A DNA stretch of 60,000 nt from Membranipora membranacea (lineage: Eukaryota; Bryozoa; Gymnolaemata; Cheilostomatida; Membraniporidae): assembly GCA_914767715.1 (NCBI GenBank), contig OU612071.1, positions 8,665,493 to 8,725,492 on the forward strand, in the 5' to 3' direction. A model generated the notes under the pieces. That model searched no databases. It had not been told where the DNA came from and worked only from the letters and a program-made list of their open reading frames with translations. This document shows, one piece after another, positions 10,401 through 21,585 of the stretch (position 1 is the stretch's first letter; every line of letters begins with the position of its first letter). A program made the position numbers and the translations under genes.

Positions 10401-13077
10401 ATCATCACTCTGCATCTTACTCTTAACTTCCTTCACCTTCTCAACGCCTGATCATTTTAATAACAGAACAATATAAAGTTTGCTTAAATGAATATGTAGC
10501 TCCTCGTTTTGACGAGTTCTGTTGGTGGGAGAGGGGGAACTACTGTGTCTCAAGTTTTTCTTATTGACAGTTTGAAAGCAAGAGTAAAAAAACGTTCCCT
10601 TTCCAACCAATAAAGCTGGTCAAGGCAGACTGGGAGAAAAGGTGCCAGGTTAGACCTATTTTAAAGTGCCTAGGAAAGCAAAAAACAACCACTGATCATA
10701 TCAAAGCTTTGCCATTGCAATGAACAAAAAAAGTAATTTTTTCGCACAAGGACATTATTGAATGATGTAACCTAATAGAAAGCCCAAAAATCCAGGGTCT
10801 AGAAGGGTCTACAGTATGTTATCTCCACTGCCACGGGTTAACACTCAAATATCTTTGACTATGGTTCCGTTGTTCAATACTGTTTCTTGCCTTGTAACTG
10901 TTCTAGGTAAGCCCGGGCTAGGCTTACTGTTATACTGTAAGTGGATCATCATTTAAATGTGAATCCGTGACAGGGGAGATAACATACTGTACACCCTTCT
11001 AGACCCTGGATATTGGCACTTTAAATCAGGTTACATCATTTAATAATGACCTTGTGCGAATTTTTTTAAAATTTTTTGTTCATAGCAATGGCAAGGCTTT
11101 GATATGAACAGTGGTTGTTTTTGCTTTCCTAGACACTTTAAAGTTTCTGCTTTGTAAAGTATTTTAATGGCTATTCAATAAGGTAATGTCGGACCCCGTA
11201 CAGTTTGCATGCATACGGTAACCAAATCATTAGACACTAGACTAGGCTCTGGACAGTAAGTTGAATGCCTCGAGACAACTTCTGTATATTCAGGTATGCC
11301 TGATGTCACATTAGTAGGCTAACTATTGCTTGAATAACGATTATATTATTTAAACTACTCATAATTTGTCAGACCTATTCACAACTAATCTCTGTTACAC
11401 AAGTCAAAGACTTTTCAGTCTGAAATTGGAGGATTAAGTTTCACTGCAACTGAGTATGTTTGCTAGAATTATAAAGGCAGCATAAAACAATAACATATCA
11501 GCGCAACATATTTCACACTGCACATTTCAAAATTAATTTTCTTGTATTCAAATAAATCAGTATATGAAAATTCTAGTCTTCTAAACTTCATCTAAACTGC
11601 ATCTAAACTTCTATCACCTCAAAATAAATTATGTAGGCCTAGGCCTATAATTGTGATCATGGAGTACAAGAAAATGTCAAAAAAAGTATATCAAGTTTAA
11701 TTGTCATCAAACTCATATTCTCTTTTGTTTAGCCTAACATAGGCCTATGTGTTCTATGAATTTAGCTCTTGTCCCGTAGAAGATAATTCGTTCTATCGCG
11801 TAACAATTTTAACCATACCACAGTAGATTCTAGCAGAATGAGAGATATCTTGGCCCGATGGAAAACACTGTTCACTCACCTAGTGTAGCCAGCTGTTCGA
11901 TGCCGGCATTATTTACAATCACAGAAGCTCTGAACCTGTTCTTATTGAGGTAGGACCCATAAAAATTAGCTAATAATATTACATGCCCTTCTCCCATTGT
12001 GAGCACCGCCTCCTCTTCACTGAAAACAGAAGGTAAAACTATGATACAATGGTACAGTGTACACACTACTACCAATGAGTAGCAGGCTACAGTAACATGT
12101 AACGGTTAGGCCATCTCCTGGTCCCTGCTCCTACATATTATTCCACATGTTTTAGAAAACGAGGCATTAATATGCCTAGCCTGTCTTAACAAGCTTGGTT
12201 CGGGGGTGGGCACTCCCGAACAAAGCTTGTAAAGACAGGCTATATTGTTTATGTCATGTCTCTTGGCGCCAGTTCTAGCCTGTTTGGACAGTCACATTAC
12301 GAAGAAAACACTAAGAGAAATGAAGCTGTAGCTCCTGTACTGTAGGCTATCATTCAACTTGGTGGATTACCATCTCATTGGACTGGTTTATCTTGACAAA
12401 CCTTCTTCTTGTAAAGACACTATCCTACCCCTTGCTTCAAGTTCAAGACAGACAGGCTAATATTATGTAGTATTGTTACTTGTAGGCCGAGTAGAGTAGT
12501 ACAAGTAGAAGTAACCTCAGCCTGTATTTTTTGCAAGTCAGGAAAATGTGATGGATACATGCGGGTAGCCTGCCAGGGAGGGGGATCTCAACTCAAACCA
12601 ATACTTTAACTCACTCTGGTTTACATTAAATATTCTCTTCTTTTTTTTGTGTGTAAATTTCCATAGAAATTATTAGTTGTAATAAATATAATAAGTAGTA
12701 GTCCTAACTATAAACTATAGGACTCAGGACTAAGGACTCAACACACAGACAGGTTTGTCTTGCCTGAAAATTGACATTATTTATTCATAAAATATTTTGC
12801 TAGTCAATAGTACATACCAATATAAAAGAGCTAGCTTTGAATATAGTGCCCAGTATTTCCGGATGCAAGGTATAGGTCCAGTATGAACACAAAAACCTCT
12901 CAAGAAAGTCTGGAGAAAAAGACAAAAAATTTAGAATAACTACTTTATCATGTAAGCCTCGTGTTGAAAACAACACAGCGAATATAATAAATACTTTTAC
13001 TAAAAGTTGTTCTTGTGGGAGTCCTGCACTTACAGCCCTAAATGAAACATTCTGGCATATTAGAAATCCGGCCAAGC
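1441..13077 (-). CDS. Large gene: SGNH-hydrolase-like N-terminal domain fused to a Lys/Glu/Arg-rich coiled-coil tail (5' end unresolved)
   Basis: I assembled at least eight exons from frame-compatible splice sites: 13034-13077, 12818-12909, 11880-12019, 10334-10447, 9427-9589, 9238-9330, 5454-5592 and 1441-3648, giving about 996 codons. The first seven encode about 260 residues. Blocks such as IEQLATLGVEKV, ELYVLMIAGLTDVL and AKVIWVVMPPI follow each other as in the SGNH/GDSL fold (central strand with a G-x-x-D-like block, then a V-x-P strand). The usual catalytic Ser and Asp/His are not obvious, so the fold is inferred. The last exon encodes an Arg/Asp-rich stretch (about 3219-3270), a KREDERRK-type coiled coil (about 2570-3010), an Ala/Gln-rich part, and an acidic tail with DESDDELLWDDDPD and sumoylation-like VKQE. 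A nuclear, RNA- or chromatin-linked role is a guess. The true first exon was not found. The donor of exon 9238-9330 (GG|GTTTTA) is weak; a closer CTAG|GT would break the frame. I do not recognise a named orthologue. Confidence 0.75.
3649..5453 (-). other. Intron of the coiled-coil gene
   Basis: This intron lies between exon 5454-5592 (donor GTG|GTGAGT) and the last exon (acceptor CTTCCCTTTCAG|GTG). The two exons join in phase 0 to read FFTDV-VSELTSD. It contains a C12 tract at about 4450 and no coding signal that I trust. Confidence 0.7.
5610..5900. repeat. Degenerate tandem repeat, period about 90 bp
   Basis: The phrase AGGATGATGCGTTG-x-TGGTTGA occurs at about 5709 and again at about 5798. 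Both copies are followed by AACCTTTGTC or AACCTTGTC and AGTGG-x-ATCA. A third, weaker copy around 5617-5665 contains GATTGACCAACATGG and AGTGGGATCAGG. The array ends about 200 bp before the LINE reading frame, so it could belong to the 5' UTR of the LINE or to the host intron. Confidence 0.65.
6100..9173 (+). mobile_element. CR1/L2-type non-LTR retrotransposon (LINE), near full length
   Basis: The element carries an apurinic-type endonuclease followed by a non-LTR reverse transcriptase. It ends in an A-rich stretch plus a short (ATCC)n tail at about 9152-9173, and such 3' microsatellite tails are common in CR1/L2-like clades. It lies antisense inside an intron of the minus-strand host gene, only about 65 bp from the nearest exon. 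The 5' boundary is not defined, since no target-site duplication was seen; 6100 is a guess just upstream of the first frame. Only one frame break was found, so the insertion looks fairly young. Confidence 0.9.
6149..9032 (+). pseudogene. LINE ORF2: endonuclease-reverse transcriptase, broken by one frameshift
   Basis: The frame opens at 6149 with a hydrophobic leader (LFLLALIITLIY), then reaches the endonuclease block NAQSIRNKLDEL at about 6450. After the A7 run at about 6506-6512 the frame changes. From there a single frame runs through ITESWL (about 6530), VMGDFNQLP (about 6905) and GSDHY (about 7060), the endonuclease metal and histidine motifs. The reverse transcriptase blocks follow: GPDG (about 7710), YRPIALTS (about 7890), LDFSSAFNTI (about 8095), GTPQGCCLSPLLFS (about 8260), the catalytic YADD (about 8352) and YLGVLVDD (about 8578). 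The stop is at 9030-9032. All core motifs survive, so a single-base indel in the A-run, real or a sequencing error, is the only visible defect. Programmed slippage is possible but unproven. Confidence 0.88.
10660..11143. mobile_element. Foldback / MITE-like element with ~175 bp inverted arms
   Basis: The left arm runs from about 10660 (TTTAAAGTGCCTAGGAAAGC) to about 10836. It is repeated in inverted orientation from about 10965 to 11143 (ending GCTTTCCTAGACACTTTAAAG). Shared internal words include AACCACTG, GACCTTGTGCGAA, GGTTACATCATT, GGGTCTAGAAGGGT and ACAGTATGTTATCTCC. About 130 bp of unrelated spacer separates the arms. It contains no coding sequence, which fits a non-autonomous DNA transposon or foldback element in an intron of the minus-strand gene. 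Confidence 0.85.
12177..12242. mobile_element. TAGCCTGTC palindrome, copy 1 (66 bp)
   Basis: The left arm TAGCCTGTCTTAACAAGCTT is followed by a G/C-rich loop (GGGGGTGGG). The near-complementary right arm AAGCTTGTAAAGACAGGCTA closes it. Five further copies occur in the window at 29055, 31176, 32831, 37841 and 43946. This is the clearest copy of a short palindromic element family. Confidence 0.8.
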
Positions 13078-14411
13078 CTAAATGTCAAGGTAGTAACTTT
13101 TTTCTTTGGAAATAATAAATTTGAATCATTATTTATTTGAAGACTGGGGAGACAAGGCGCAAGCTGGCATGCAATAGCCTAAAGGCCCCATAATTACATA
13201 CAATCAAAAGGGGTCTGCTGTACCAGCTGGCAACTTGCTCAGGGTAGGTAATGGTATCTGTTCAGCTTATTTCTTGTATTGGTATTGAGGTCACCAATGT
13301 TCATTGTTGTCACTCACTGTGAGTGAGTGTGATTTGATTACTACTAACTACTTACTTGAAATTACATTTATTCACTTGTTGTTAGTGTAAGTAGTGTTAC
13401 TTACTTGTCTTAATTAGTATAATAAGCAATGAACTCCAACTCCCCCAAAGCAGGGAGAATTCTCCCTGCATTCTCCCTGCCCAAAGTTCACTGGTATAAG
13501 TAGGCCTGCATCATTATTATATAATTATACCATCTTTATACAATGAACTAAACCCTTCAGTTCATTGCTTTATATATCTTATGATACTATATTATATTAC
13601 ACCACACTATATTATATATATTTGTACATTATTATTTATTATCATTATCTATTTATTTGTATCCGCCCAATCTTGTATGTATTGACAAGCTTTTTTCTAC
13701 CTTCTTCTATATATATCAATCATTCAATCATATTATATTCACATGTAGGCGTACCTTTAATTAAAACAATATAGGGCTACTTGTGCCCAAAATTATCCTA
13801 TATGCCTTGAACTGGCTCCGAGGATTAATTGGGTAGTAAGTAAGTAAGCCTATGTATTGATCACCAGCTGCTTTGCATATTGCAATGCGTCAGTGCTACA
13901 ACCACAGGTTGCCGGTAAATGGTTCAAAACACCACATTACATCACACCCCATCATCAATGCCAAACCACCCAGCAAGAAGACCGCCTCGCACCAACGCCC
14001 TAAGATAGCCTGCATGACCATGGGGAACAAGAGTTTACCTAGTACATGCGGCCCTCAGGCTTTCAGCTACATGCTTGCAAACCCCAGGGTCCCCCTGCAT
14101 AGTTTTCCCGTTATTTCATTGACTGGTTTGTTTTCATGCCGTTAGTGAAAAACGATTCAAGACCATTGACTACGAAAGTTACATTGAGTCGGATAGAGTA
14201 GTGTTAAGTTAGCATGATTCATTATCTTTGTTAGCAGGCTTTGGTACGTGGTGCCAATTACACTTTCACGCCAATCAAACAGCGGTTCTAGGGCGGAGTG
14301 CTGCACAAATTTATTTTCCTTCACAATTTGACACCCAATGTTCACTTCTCCCAAGACTGTCTTATCTGCATTGAATTTTTTTTTTTTTAAGATTTGAGTT
14401 GAGATCTGAGG
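13078..14411. other. Spacer between divergent genes
   Basis: This spacer separates the minus-strand coiled-coil gene from the POFUT1 start. It should hold the POFUT1 promoter and possibly the missing first exon of the minus gene. Contents include an AT-rich simple stretch (about 13560-13640), a CACTCACTGTGAGTGAGTG palindrome at about 13312, and open but unsupported frames at 13873-14145 (+) and 14157-14354 (-). A T10 run lies about 20 bases before the ATG. Confidence 0.45.
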
Positions 14412-17400
14412 ATGGCATTGTCATGTACGTTTGCTGCGTTTGTCTTGATTGCTATCATTCCTATAATTGGAGCTTTGGAAAAGCCAGATCCAAAGGGATA
14501 CATAGTATTTTGTCCATGTATGGGTGAGTATGCCATTCTTATTTAATTTAGACTATCCCGTTAAATTGCTGTCCATAGCATGCATAGGCCTATTCCGATA
14601 TACGTGCTTTATAAAATATTGGTTTATATCGCGTATCCATGGGCATATATCATATACATGAATAAAGTATCATGGAAAATTCGAAACAAATGAATTTACT
14701 TTTTGTTTATTTCGTCTCCTTGTTCTCATGCTAAACAAGACACAACCAGCTTGATCAATATTCTGATGAACATGCTTAATTGAAAAATCATAATAAATGA
14801 GTTTGTGAGTAAAGGGAGTAGTAGCCTTGCTCATTCTTATTCTGACTGACACTCTAGGCTGACAATTCATACAAACTTGTTACAGGAAGATTCGGTAATC
14901 AAGCGGACCAGTTTCTAGGTGTGATGAACTTTGCCAAACAGTTAGACAGAACGCTAGTGTTACCTCACTGGGTGGAGTATAGGCCTGGTATGACGGGATC
15001 GGTGAGTCTGACTTTCACTGATTAATCATGTCAGATTATACAAAACTGGATGTTATGAAATGAAACATATTGCAATTAAAATCAGCCACAATCATAATCT
15101 GATCTAATTTGTGAGCGAGACCCTGGCAGGTTTCACTCACTCAATGAGTAAGTGAAACCTGCCAGGGTCTCGCTCACAAATCGCTCACGCATTGATGGAC
15201 CTATATACATTATGGGTGAGCGATTTGAGAAGTTTGTCTAACTGAAAGGCCAACTGAGCTATAATTTTGAGCGATGTGATAATGATAGCCTAATTTGCTA
15301 TTGTACAACATCTCTTTGAAAGACCCCCCCCCCCCCTATATAAAGCAAAGATGCGGCTAGTTCTCCTGGAAAGTCATTTAAATATTTTCATACTGTAGGC
15401 TATCTATGGTTTCTTGTCTAAATGTTGTGTGGGATTTTATCTGATGAAGCCCAAATATTGTGCTCGCCCCATTAACTAATAACCACGCCCATATGTCCAT
15501 TAGTTAGATCATACAGGGGTGATAACAACACAATATAGTGATTAGTCTCTCCATTGAAAATCCACTAAGTGGAGCCTCTGGCTATTATGTGGTGTCCCGG
15601 AGGCTAGTAAATTAGTTGGTGCAATAAAGATTTGAATACTAGTATTTATTCAATGTTTATGTCACTCCTTGGCTCCACCAGAGACAACATATTGGCCCTC
15701 AGGCTCCTAGATAAAATCTGTTGACATAACTCAGCTGTTTTGCGTGGCCGATTCCATTACTGTGATTATCAGTGTAACATCTCCTACAAACCTCTGGTAC
15801 ATAGATTGTAATCTCAGTATTATGCAGTCAAAAATTTACTAAAGGTTGAGTTACATCAACTCCTCGCTTCAGTAATCAAACCCAGCACCCTTGTCAATGA
15901 CGATGGTAGATATCACTGCTTGTGGATAATTTTCCTTACCTGTTTCACATTGCCCAAATGATGCAACCCATTTGTAGTAGTACTCCTTGGTTCAATGTCT
16001 CTTCTATGACAAAAAAAGAACATGTTTTTTTAGAATAGAATTGCTTATCGATACTCTTGTGAGGGTTGGAACAACATATCATATCAAGAAAGTCCACATT
16101 TAGCGAAACACTATACAGTGTATTCCACCTAATTCGGACTTTATATTTGCAAACCCTGCCAAATATTGGTCTCTTTAGCAAAATTTCAATGCATTCTAAT
16201 GTTACTGGATTAAGAATTTGCCTATTTTGGACAAAATATGGTAGTCTCCAGGAATAACGTAAAAGGCGCTCTACCTGGATGTTCCTTGTACTTACAGATG
16301 CAGATACCTTATGATAAATACTTCAAGGTTGAGCCGATGAGACAGTATCACAGAGTGATACTGATGAGCGATTTTATGACTCATATCGCTCCGAAAGTCT
16401 GGCTTAAAGGCAATCGTACCAGTAAGTTATTTCCTCCTAGGTAGCAAACTTGTAAAAAGGATTATTATGAACTTAATTTAACGCCGATCAATGCAAGAAG
16501 CAAATAAACACAAACAAAAAAAAACAATAAGAAGGCAAGTATTGATGTGTTTAGGTGTATATATAAAAAAAGGCTTTTTCCACATTGACTTTTGGGAGAC
16601 TCAGGGTTCTGTTAAAAACAACAAACGACCAAAAACTCTCAGAATAAGGAATTTTGACAACAAAATATAATACAACGCAGAATGAATGAATGGAGCTAAC
16701 TTAAAATTTCTAGTTACTTTAATGAGAGTAGAGAGGTTCCATGAAAAAATTGCATGACCTTTGAACGCCTAGTCGTCTTCCCTCCTTAACTTCATGAAAA
16801 GAAAATGCCTACTTTATAATATATAAACAGTATGGCGATGATCATTATGATTAAATTTATGCTTTACAACAAGTTTCAGCTATAGATTCATTACACCCTA
16901 TTCACAATGATTTGTTTAGTATTCTGCTACCGAGGCCGGCCTCTGCCTTCTGGTGAGGAGTCTCCCGGCTGTAACGCTAAGGAAGGGAACCCGTTTGGGC
17001 CATACTGGGATAACTTTGGTATAGACTTTGATCACGATGAGTTTCACTCTCCACTACTATGGAACGATCACGATGTGGCTGGCTGGAAATCCAGGTCAGT
17101 CTTACTAATTTTTAAAATATGCAAATGAAGTTTTTCTAAAATTAGGTGAAATCACATATAAACTACATTCATACCAACTCAAACAATATGATATGGATGA
17201 GTTGTGAGAATTCACCATTACACACAGCCTAATTTAATGACTAGCTAAATTTAATGGTTAGCTAACATTATACCCAACCTTGGGTAAGGGGTAATAGGTG
17301 CTAGCTAACATTAAGTGCTCAAACTTTGCTTGGATAGCTGGTGGTAGCATTTGATTATCAACCACTTTTCCAGACCAGCTCAACTTCACTTTAGCAAATG

Positions 17401-20400
17401 CTTTTAATCTACGAGTGTACCTAGAACCGTTTTAAAACTGTGGAAATGCCCCGGTTTAGGCTAATCCTGTCAAATGTATGTAATGCGGTTTTGACTTTTT
17501 CCACTTGTTGAGTTTGAGAAGTTCACTGTAACTATATATTGTAAAGCCTGAATAAAGTGAAGTTGACTGTAATAATGAAGTCAGAGTGAAGTGAAGTTGA
17601 CTGTAATTCTATTTATATATTTGACACTCACAGTTACCGACCTGACAAGTGGCCTGTGCTAGCCTTCACCGGAGCACCTGCTAAGTTCCCTGTGACTGAG
17701 AGTAACGCCAGGTTACAGTATTACATGCAGTGGTCTGACTATATCACTGACAAGGCGACTCAAGTCATCGAAGAGAAGCTCAAGAGACCTTATATAGGAG
17801 CACATCTTAGGATCGGTATTGACTGGGTACGTACTTGGCTGTCTAGCAACTGCTTTACATAGCTAGGAAAGTTAAAAGCACCTTTTTTTTACATAGGCCT
17901 AGGAAAGAAGAGATTCTAAATCATTTCAAGGATAATTTTACCTAAGACTTATGAGGTAAGACAATGTATATAAAGAAAAGAAATATTTTTGAACCTAGAC
18001 AGGACACTGTATACTGCATACATGAGGTACGAAATTGTGTAGGATGTTACACCTGTGAATTGTGTGTTGCAATGTGTTAACAAGAAGATTATAATATCTG
18101 ATCCAGTTATCAATAAACCTTGGAATATGTATTGCAAATCAATAATTACACCATTGCTACTGCACAATTCTATCTAGCTACAGCGATTTAGTGCCTCAAT
18201 GCTCATTATCCATATAGAGTCTTATCTAGGTTCAATATAGACCCCCCCCCCCCTTCCTCACCTTTGCTCCTTGCCCGACGGCCCGCCAGCTGGGGAAGCA
18301 TCTGAGAACAATGCAGGATTTTGCTAAAGTTGTCGGCTCCTAGCCCTGTTCACACGGCCACGAAAAAACCAAAACACGTGGCCGTGTGAACAGGGCTAGT
18401 CTGCTCCTGTAAAATATTACATATTTATATTAGGTCCATGGTATAAACTCACCTTTACATCTATCACTGACATCAGTGTGTGCTTTACTCTACCCATTTG
18501 TTCCAGCTATATCATATATCATAATTTTTTCACTTGACAGGGTCGAGCCTGTAGACATGTAAAGGAAGGAGAGAGGAATCATCTCTTCGCCTCACCACAG
18601 TGTACTGGATACAGGCACGAATACGGACTACTTACAGAGGTAATATTTAATTGTTGGCCTCAAAATCATTCTAAAAATACTTCCAGTATGCTCTTAAAAA
18701 CAGCTGAACGAGAAATTAGATTGGGATTGGGTTAGATGTCGTGGCATCTGTAAAGATTTAATTGAACTGTGTAAATTATTCGCAAGAGAAGTTCGTCTTT
18801 TTTGCATATGCAAACCAAGATTTTGGCCAGTTTTGTTTACTTGACCTATAAAGACGTCCACCTTTGCGAGCTAAAATTGATGCTCCCTTTTAACGAGTCA
18901 CTCCTTGTGAAAATTTACTTCAAAGTTATCATTTTTACTACTACTCACTAGTAAGCATAAAATACATGAATACTTTTGGGCAAATATATCATTTCTTATC
19001 GAAATGTTGACCTTATGGTATGTTTCGGTAATTGATGTATTTTATTTTATTCATGCATTCATTTTTCCCACAGGAGATGTGTCTGCCTAGCGCTGAGACT
19101 GTAGTCTCTCAACTCAAAGATCTGATAACTCAGCACAAAGCAAAGACAGTATATCTAGCTAGAGATGATACTAAATATGATAAACAGATCACCGCTGAGC
19201 TCGACAAAATGTCTGTGAGTATACCTTTATTCATTTAAACGTTTGCTATGACATCAAATCTCATCCAGGGGGTCATTCAACTATAAATAGCCATTTTTTA
19301 AAAATAATTTATTGAATTCATGCACAGGTGGCTGGTGTAAAAAATTTTCAATGGCATCAAGTTCCATTCAGGGAGGTTATTCAACTAGAATGAGCCAAAT
19401 ATTGGCGTCATGTACTGGTCACTGGTGTATACATAATAGGAGTTGTTCCCTCCTTGACGTTTCTTCAATTTGGGCACATAACTCCAAATTAGGATCATTG
19501 TTTTTGAAATTTTGCTGCATTGACAATAATTCGGTAGAAGGTTTAGTTTGATATGCTCAGCTTCCCATTCAATTCCTTGACACTTTTGTGAAAATATGAC
19601 ACCTCCAATCAGATGTCACTGATTACTCCTGTTTTGGTAGAACCGCACAAATAAGGTGAATTGCTTCTCTGCTACTTATTACATTTCGCTGTTTCAAGGT
19701 GTTTCTGTTTTATTCCGTGTCTTTATTGGACTATTCTCAATTTTTTACAATGTATTGATCTTATATAAACTGTTAATGGTATGTGTTGGATACATGATCA
19801 CTAGATCCACTAAACTCTTTGCTCTCTATGCGTTTATATTTCAACTGTGTAAAACAAATGCTCAGATTGCAGAGCAGGCTCCCTCAATTTGCCAAGGATC
19901 AATGAAAATGATGGTCGTTGGTATATGAATCGCCCATAGACTTAATAATAATAAGTATTATTATTTTTAAGTCTATGAATTCGCCATATTCTATTACCAC
20001 ATCGAATCAATCAAGCCCTCACAAAGTGCTCAGATTGCTGTAAGATTTCTGAAGTTAAGTGAAAATATTCCCATATACGTTATACTAGCCCAGCAAATCT
20101 CTCAAGCTTCTATTAGCCCTCATGCGAAACTATCATCATCATACATGAAGCCATGGTTGTAGTGGTTATCTGTTTGTTTATATCTTTATTTACATGATTA
20201 TTTATATCCTTTAGGAAGAGTAATAGTTGTCATTTCGTCTGTTACAGATAAGATATTACTGGTTAACGGAGCCTGATCCGCATGTAGACCTGGCAGTCCT
20301 GGCTCGCTCCGATTATTATGTAGGTAACTGTGTCTCTACATTCTCTGCCTTCGCTGTCAGAGAAAGAAGAGTAAGCGGCAAAGATGTCGGCTTCTGGGCG

Positions 20401-20430
20401 TTTAACCCTAAACCTCATGATGAACTGTAA
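14412..20430 (+). CDS. POFUT1: GDP-fucose protein O-fucosyltransferase 1, catalytically intact copy
   Basis: POFUT1 transfers fucose from GDP-fucose to Ser/Thr of folded EGF repeats (Notch and ligands) in the endoplasmic reticulum. The eight exons are 14412-14523, 14886-15001, 16298-16421, 16920-17094, 17634-17826, 18541-18639, 19074-19214 and 20248-20430. They sum to 1143 bases, 380 residues plus stop, close to the usual family length of about 390. All junctions are GT-AG and phases agree. Visible parts are an N-terminal signal peptide (residues 1-22), the CPC pair, the GDP-fucose loop GRFGNQADQ (38-46), sequon NRT (115-117), [13 protein letters not shown] (138-150), the catalytic-arginine motif HLRIGIDW (233-240, Arg235), and NCVSTFSAF near the C terminus. 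It ends in HDEL, a KDEL-type retrieval signal. The start is the first ATG giving a signal peptide. Introns contain several palindromes. AATAAA at 21119-21124 is a possible poly(A) signal. Confidence 0.97.
15107..15181. repeat. 75 bp near-perfect palindrome in POFUT1 intron 2
   Basis: The left arm begins ATTTGTGAGCGAGACC and continues CTGGCAGGTTTCACT. The right arm is its exact reverse complement over 31 bases, and the short centre around CTCAATGAG is also nearly symmetric. The right half continues into a longer element, with GAGCGAT-type words to about 15330, that has a diverged relative at about 32190-32390. Confidence 0.85.
15160..15330. repeat. Dispersed repeat with a second copy at about 32190-32390
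   Basis: Both copies show the same order of words: a GGGTCTC-like block, ATCGCTCA, GCAT-x-AATGGA or GCATTGATGGA, CTATAT-CAT, GAAAG-CCAA-TGAGC, GATAAT, CATC-CT and a GACCCC-like end. The similarity was judged by eye and is moderate. Confidence 0.55.
17226..17320. repeat. AGCTAGCTAA repeat family, copy 1
   Basis: The exact 19-mer GTGCTAGCTAACATTAAGT is at 17298-17316. It also occurs at about 41710-41728 and 56134-56152. Around it are additional (C/G)TAGCTAA(A/C)ATT words. It lies in intron 4 of POFUT1. Confidence 0.7.
18341..18398. repeat. Perfect 22 bp inverted repeat in POFUT1 intron 5
   Basis: The left arm TAGCCCTGTTCACACGGCCA+CG is repeated exactly in inverted orientation at 18377-18398, with a 14-base A-rich loop. 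No mismatch is present, so it is either a very young insertion or a constrained structure. Confidence 0.9.
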
Positions 20431-20500
20431 ATATATACATATATATTATATATTATATATTATATATATAATATATGTGTATCATTATATATATTTATTG
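20431..20500. repeat. TA-rich microsatellite after the POFUT1 stop codon
   Basis: An alternating TATATA / ATTATATA simple repeat begins directly after the TAA stop at 20430 and runs about 65 bp. It would lie in the 3' UTR. Confidence 0.8.
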
Positions 20501-21585
20501 TACATCTTATAATATGAAGAGAATAGCTTTGATTTCAACACTCTTAACTTAGGAAATTTGAAAATGTCATGTCTTCTTTAGATTCTTTTAGATTCTTCAG
20601 ATTCTTGATTTAATTATTGGTATTTACATACATTGAGTAGCAAATGTATTACTTATTCTTCCTTGCTCAATGGTTATGTCAATGAATAATTTGCTACTAT
20701 CTCTCAAGTTTTGACAACCTCAAAGACATGAAACTAGTGTTAATATCGCAGATTAAGTCATGCTAGAGTGGTGCTTCTTGAATGCTTTATTTCTATAAAA
20801 GGGTGTTCATGCAAAGAGATAGCTTGGCTCATGTATCCTTATTTTGACGCTTTATTTTGGCCTGTAATTGTCCTCCCTTTATCAGGGTGAGGACAATTCT
20901 TAAGATGGTTCATTGCTCTGGAAACGGCATACATCTAACAAAGCCCATCTATCATCTCTACTTAGTTTCCCTGTTATTGCCTCATTCGGTGCTCAAATAT
21001 TCAATTCTCCATAATCCTGTTTCTTTTTTTATCAGTTGAAATGATGCTCAATTTCTTAACAGTCGAATATCCAATACATTCCAAAATCATACTTGAAATG
21101 GTTTATTTTACAGACATCAATAAAAAGACATGCCTACTGACATTTGTGTCAATCAGTACTGAACGAAATCCTGTTGCAATGTAAGGTTGTAGGACCCAAC
21201 TAAGGGCGATTGGGAATGGCCTCTTTGCTATTAGTAGAAATAATTTATATTCTTGGCAGACCATGTTCGATCTGATTTGCCTGCATTACGACCTCCGCCC
21301 CATCTTGATGGTTGATAAAGATTAAATAGAATATGTGCAGGCATATCTGAATACTTTCTCAGGCTACACTGCAGCCTGGAAGGTAAAGCCCTACTTTACA
21401 ACTCTGCTTCTCGCGACTTCAGGCTGTTGCCTCTGGAGTTGAGTTATCCTTCCATGAACTCATGTTTTTGTTATATTGTTTGACCTGTTGTTTTGCATAA
21501 TTTGGACACAAAGCAGTTACAAAAAGTTTTTCCTCAAGCCGCAATTAACAATTTAATGCAAACAGGATCACAATATTAGTGTATA

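Noticed and set aside
13873-14145. 90-codon plus-strand frame with His/Ser/Pro-rich sequence
   Set aside because: There is no domain, no splice context, and its position is in the presumed promoter. The opposite strand is also not convincing.
14157-14354. Minus-strand open frame just upstream of POFUT1, possible first exon of the coiled-coil gene
   Set aside because: It has no ATG in frame, no clear donor with the phase needed by exon 13034-13077, and no recognisable domain. It was left unassigned.
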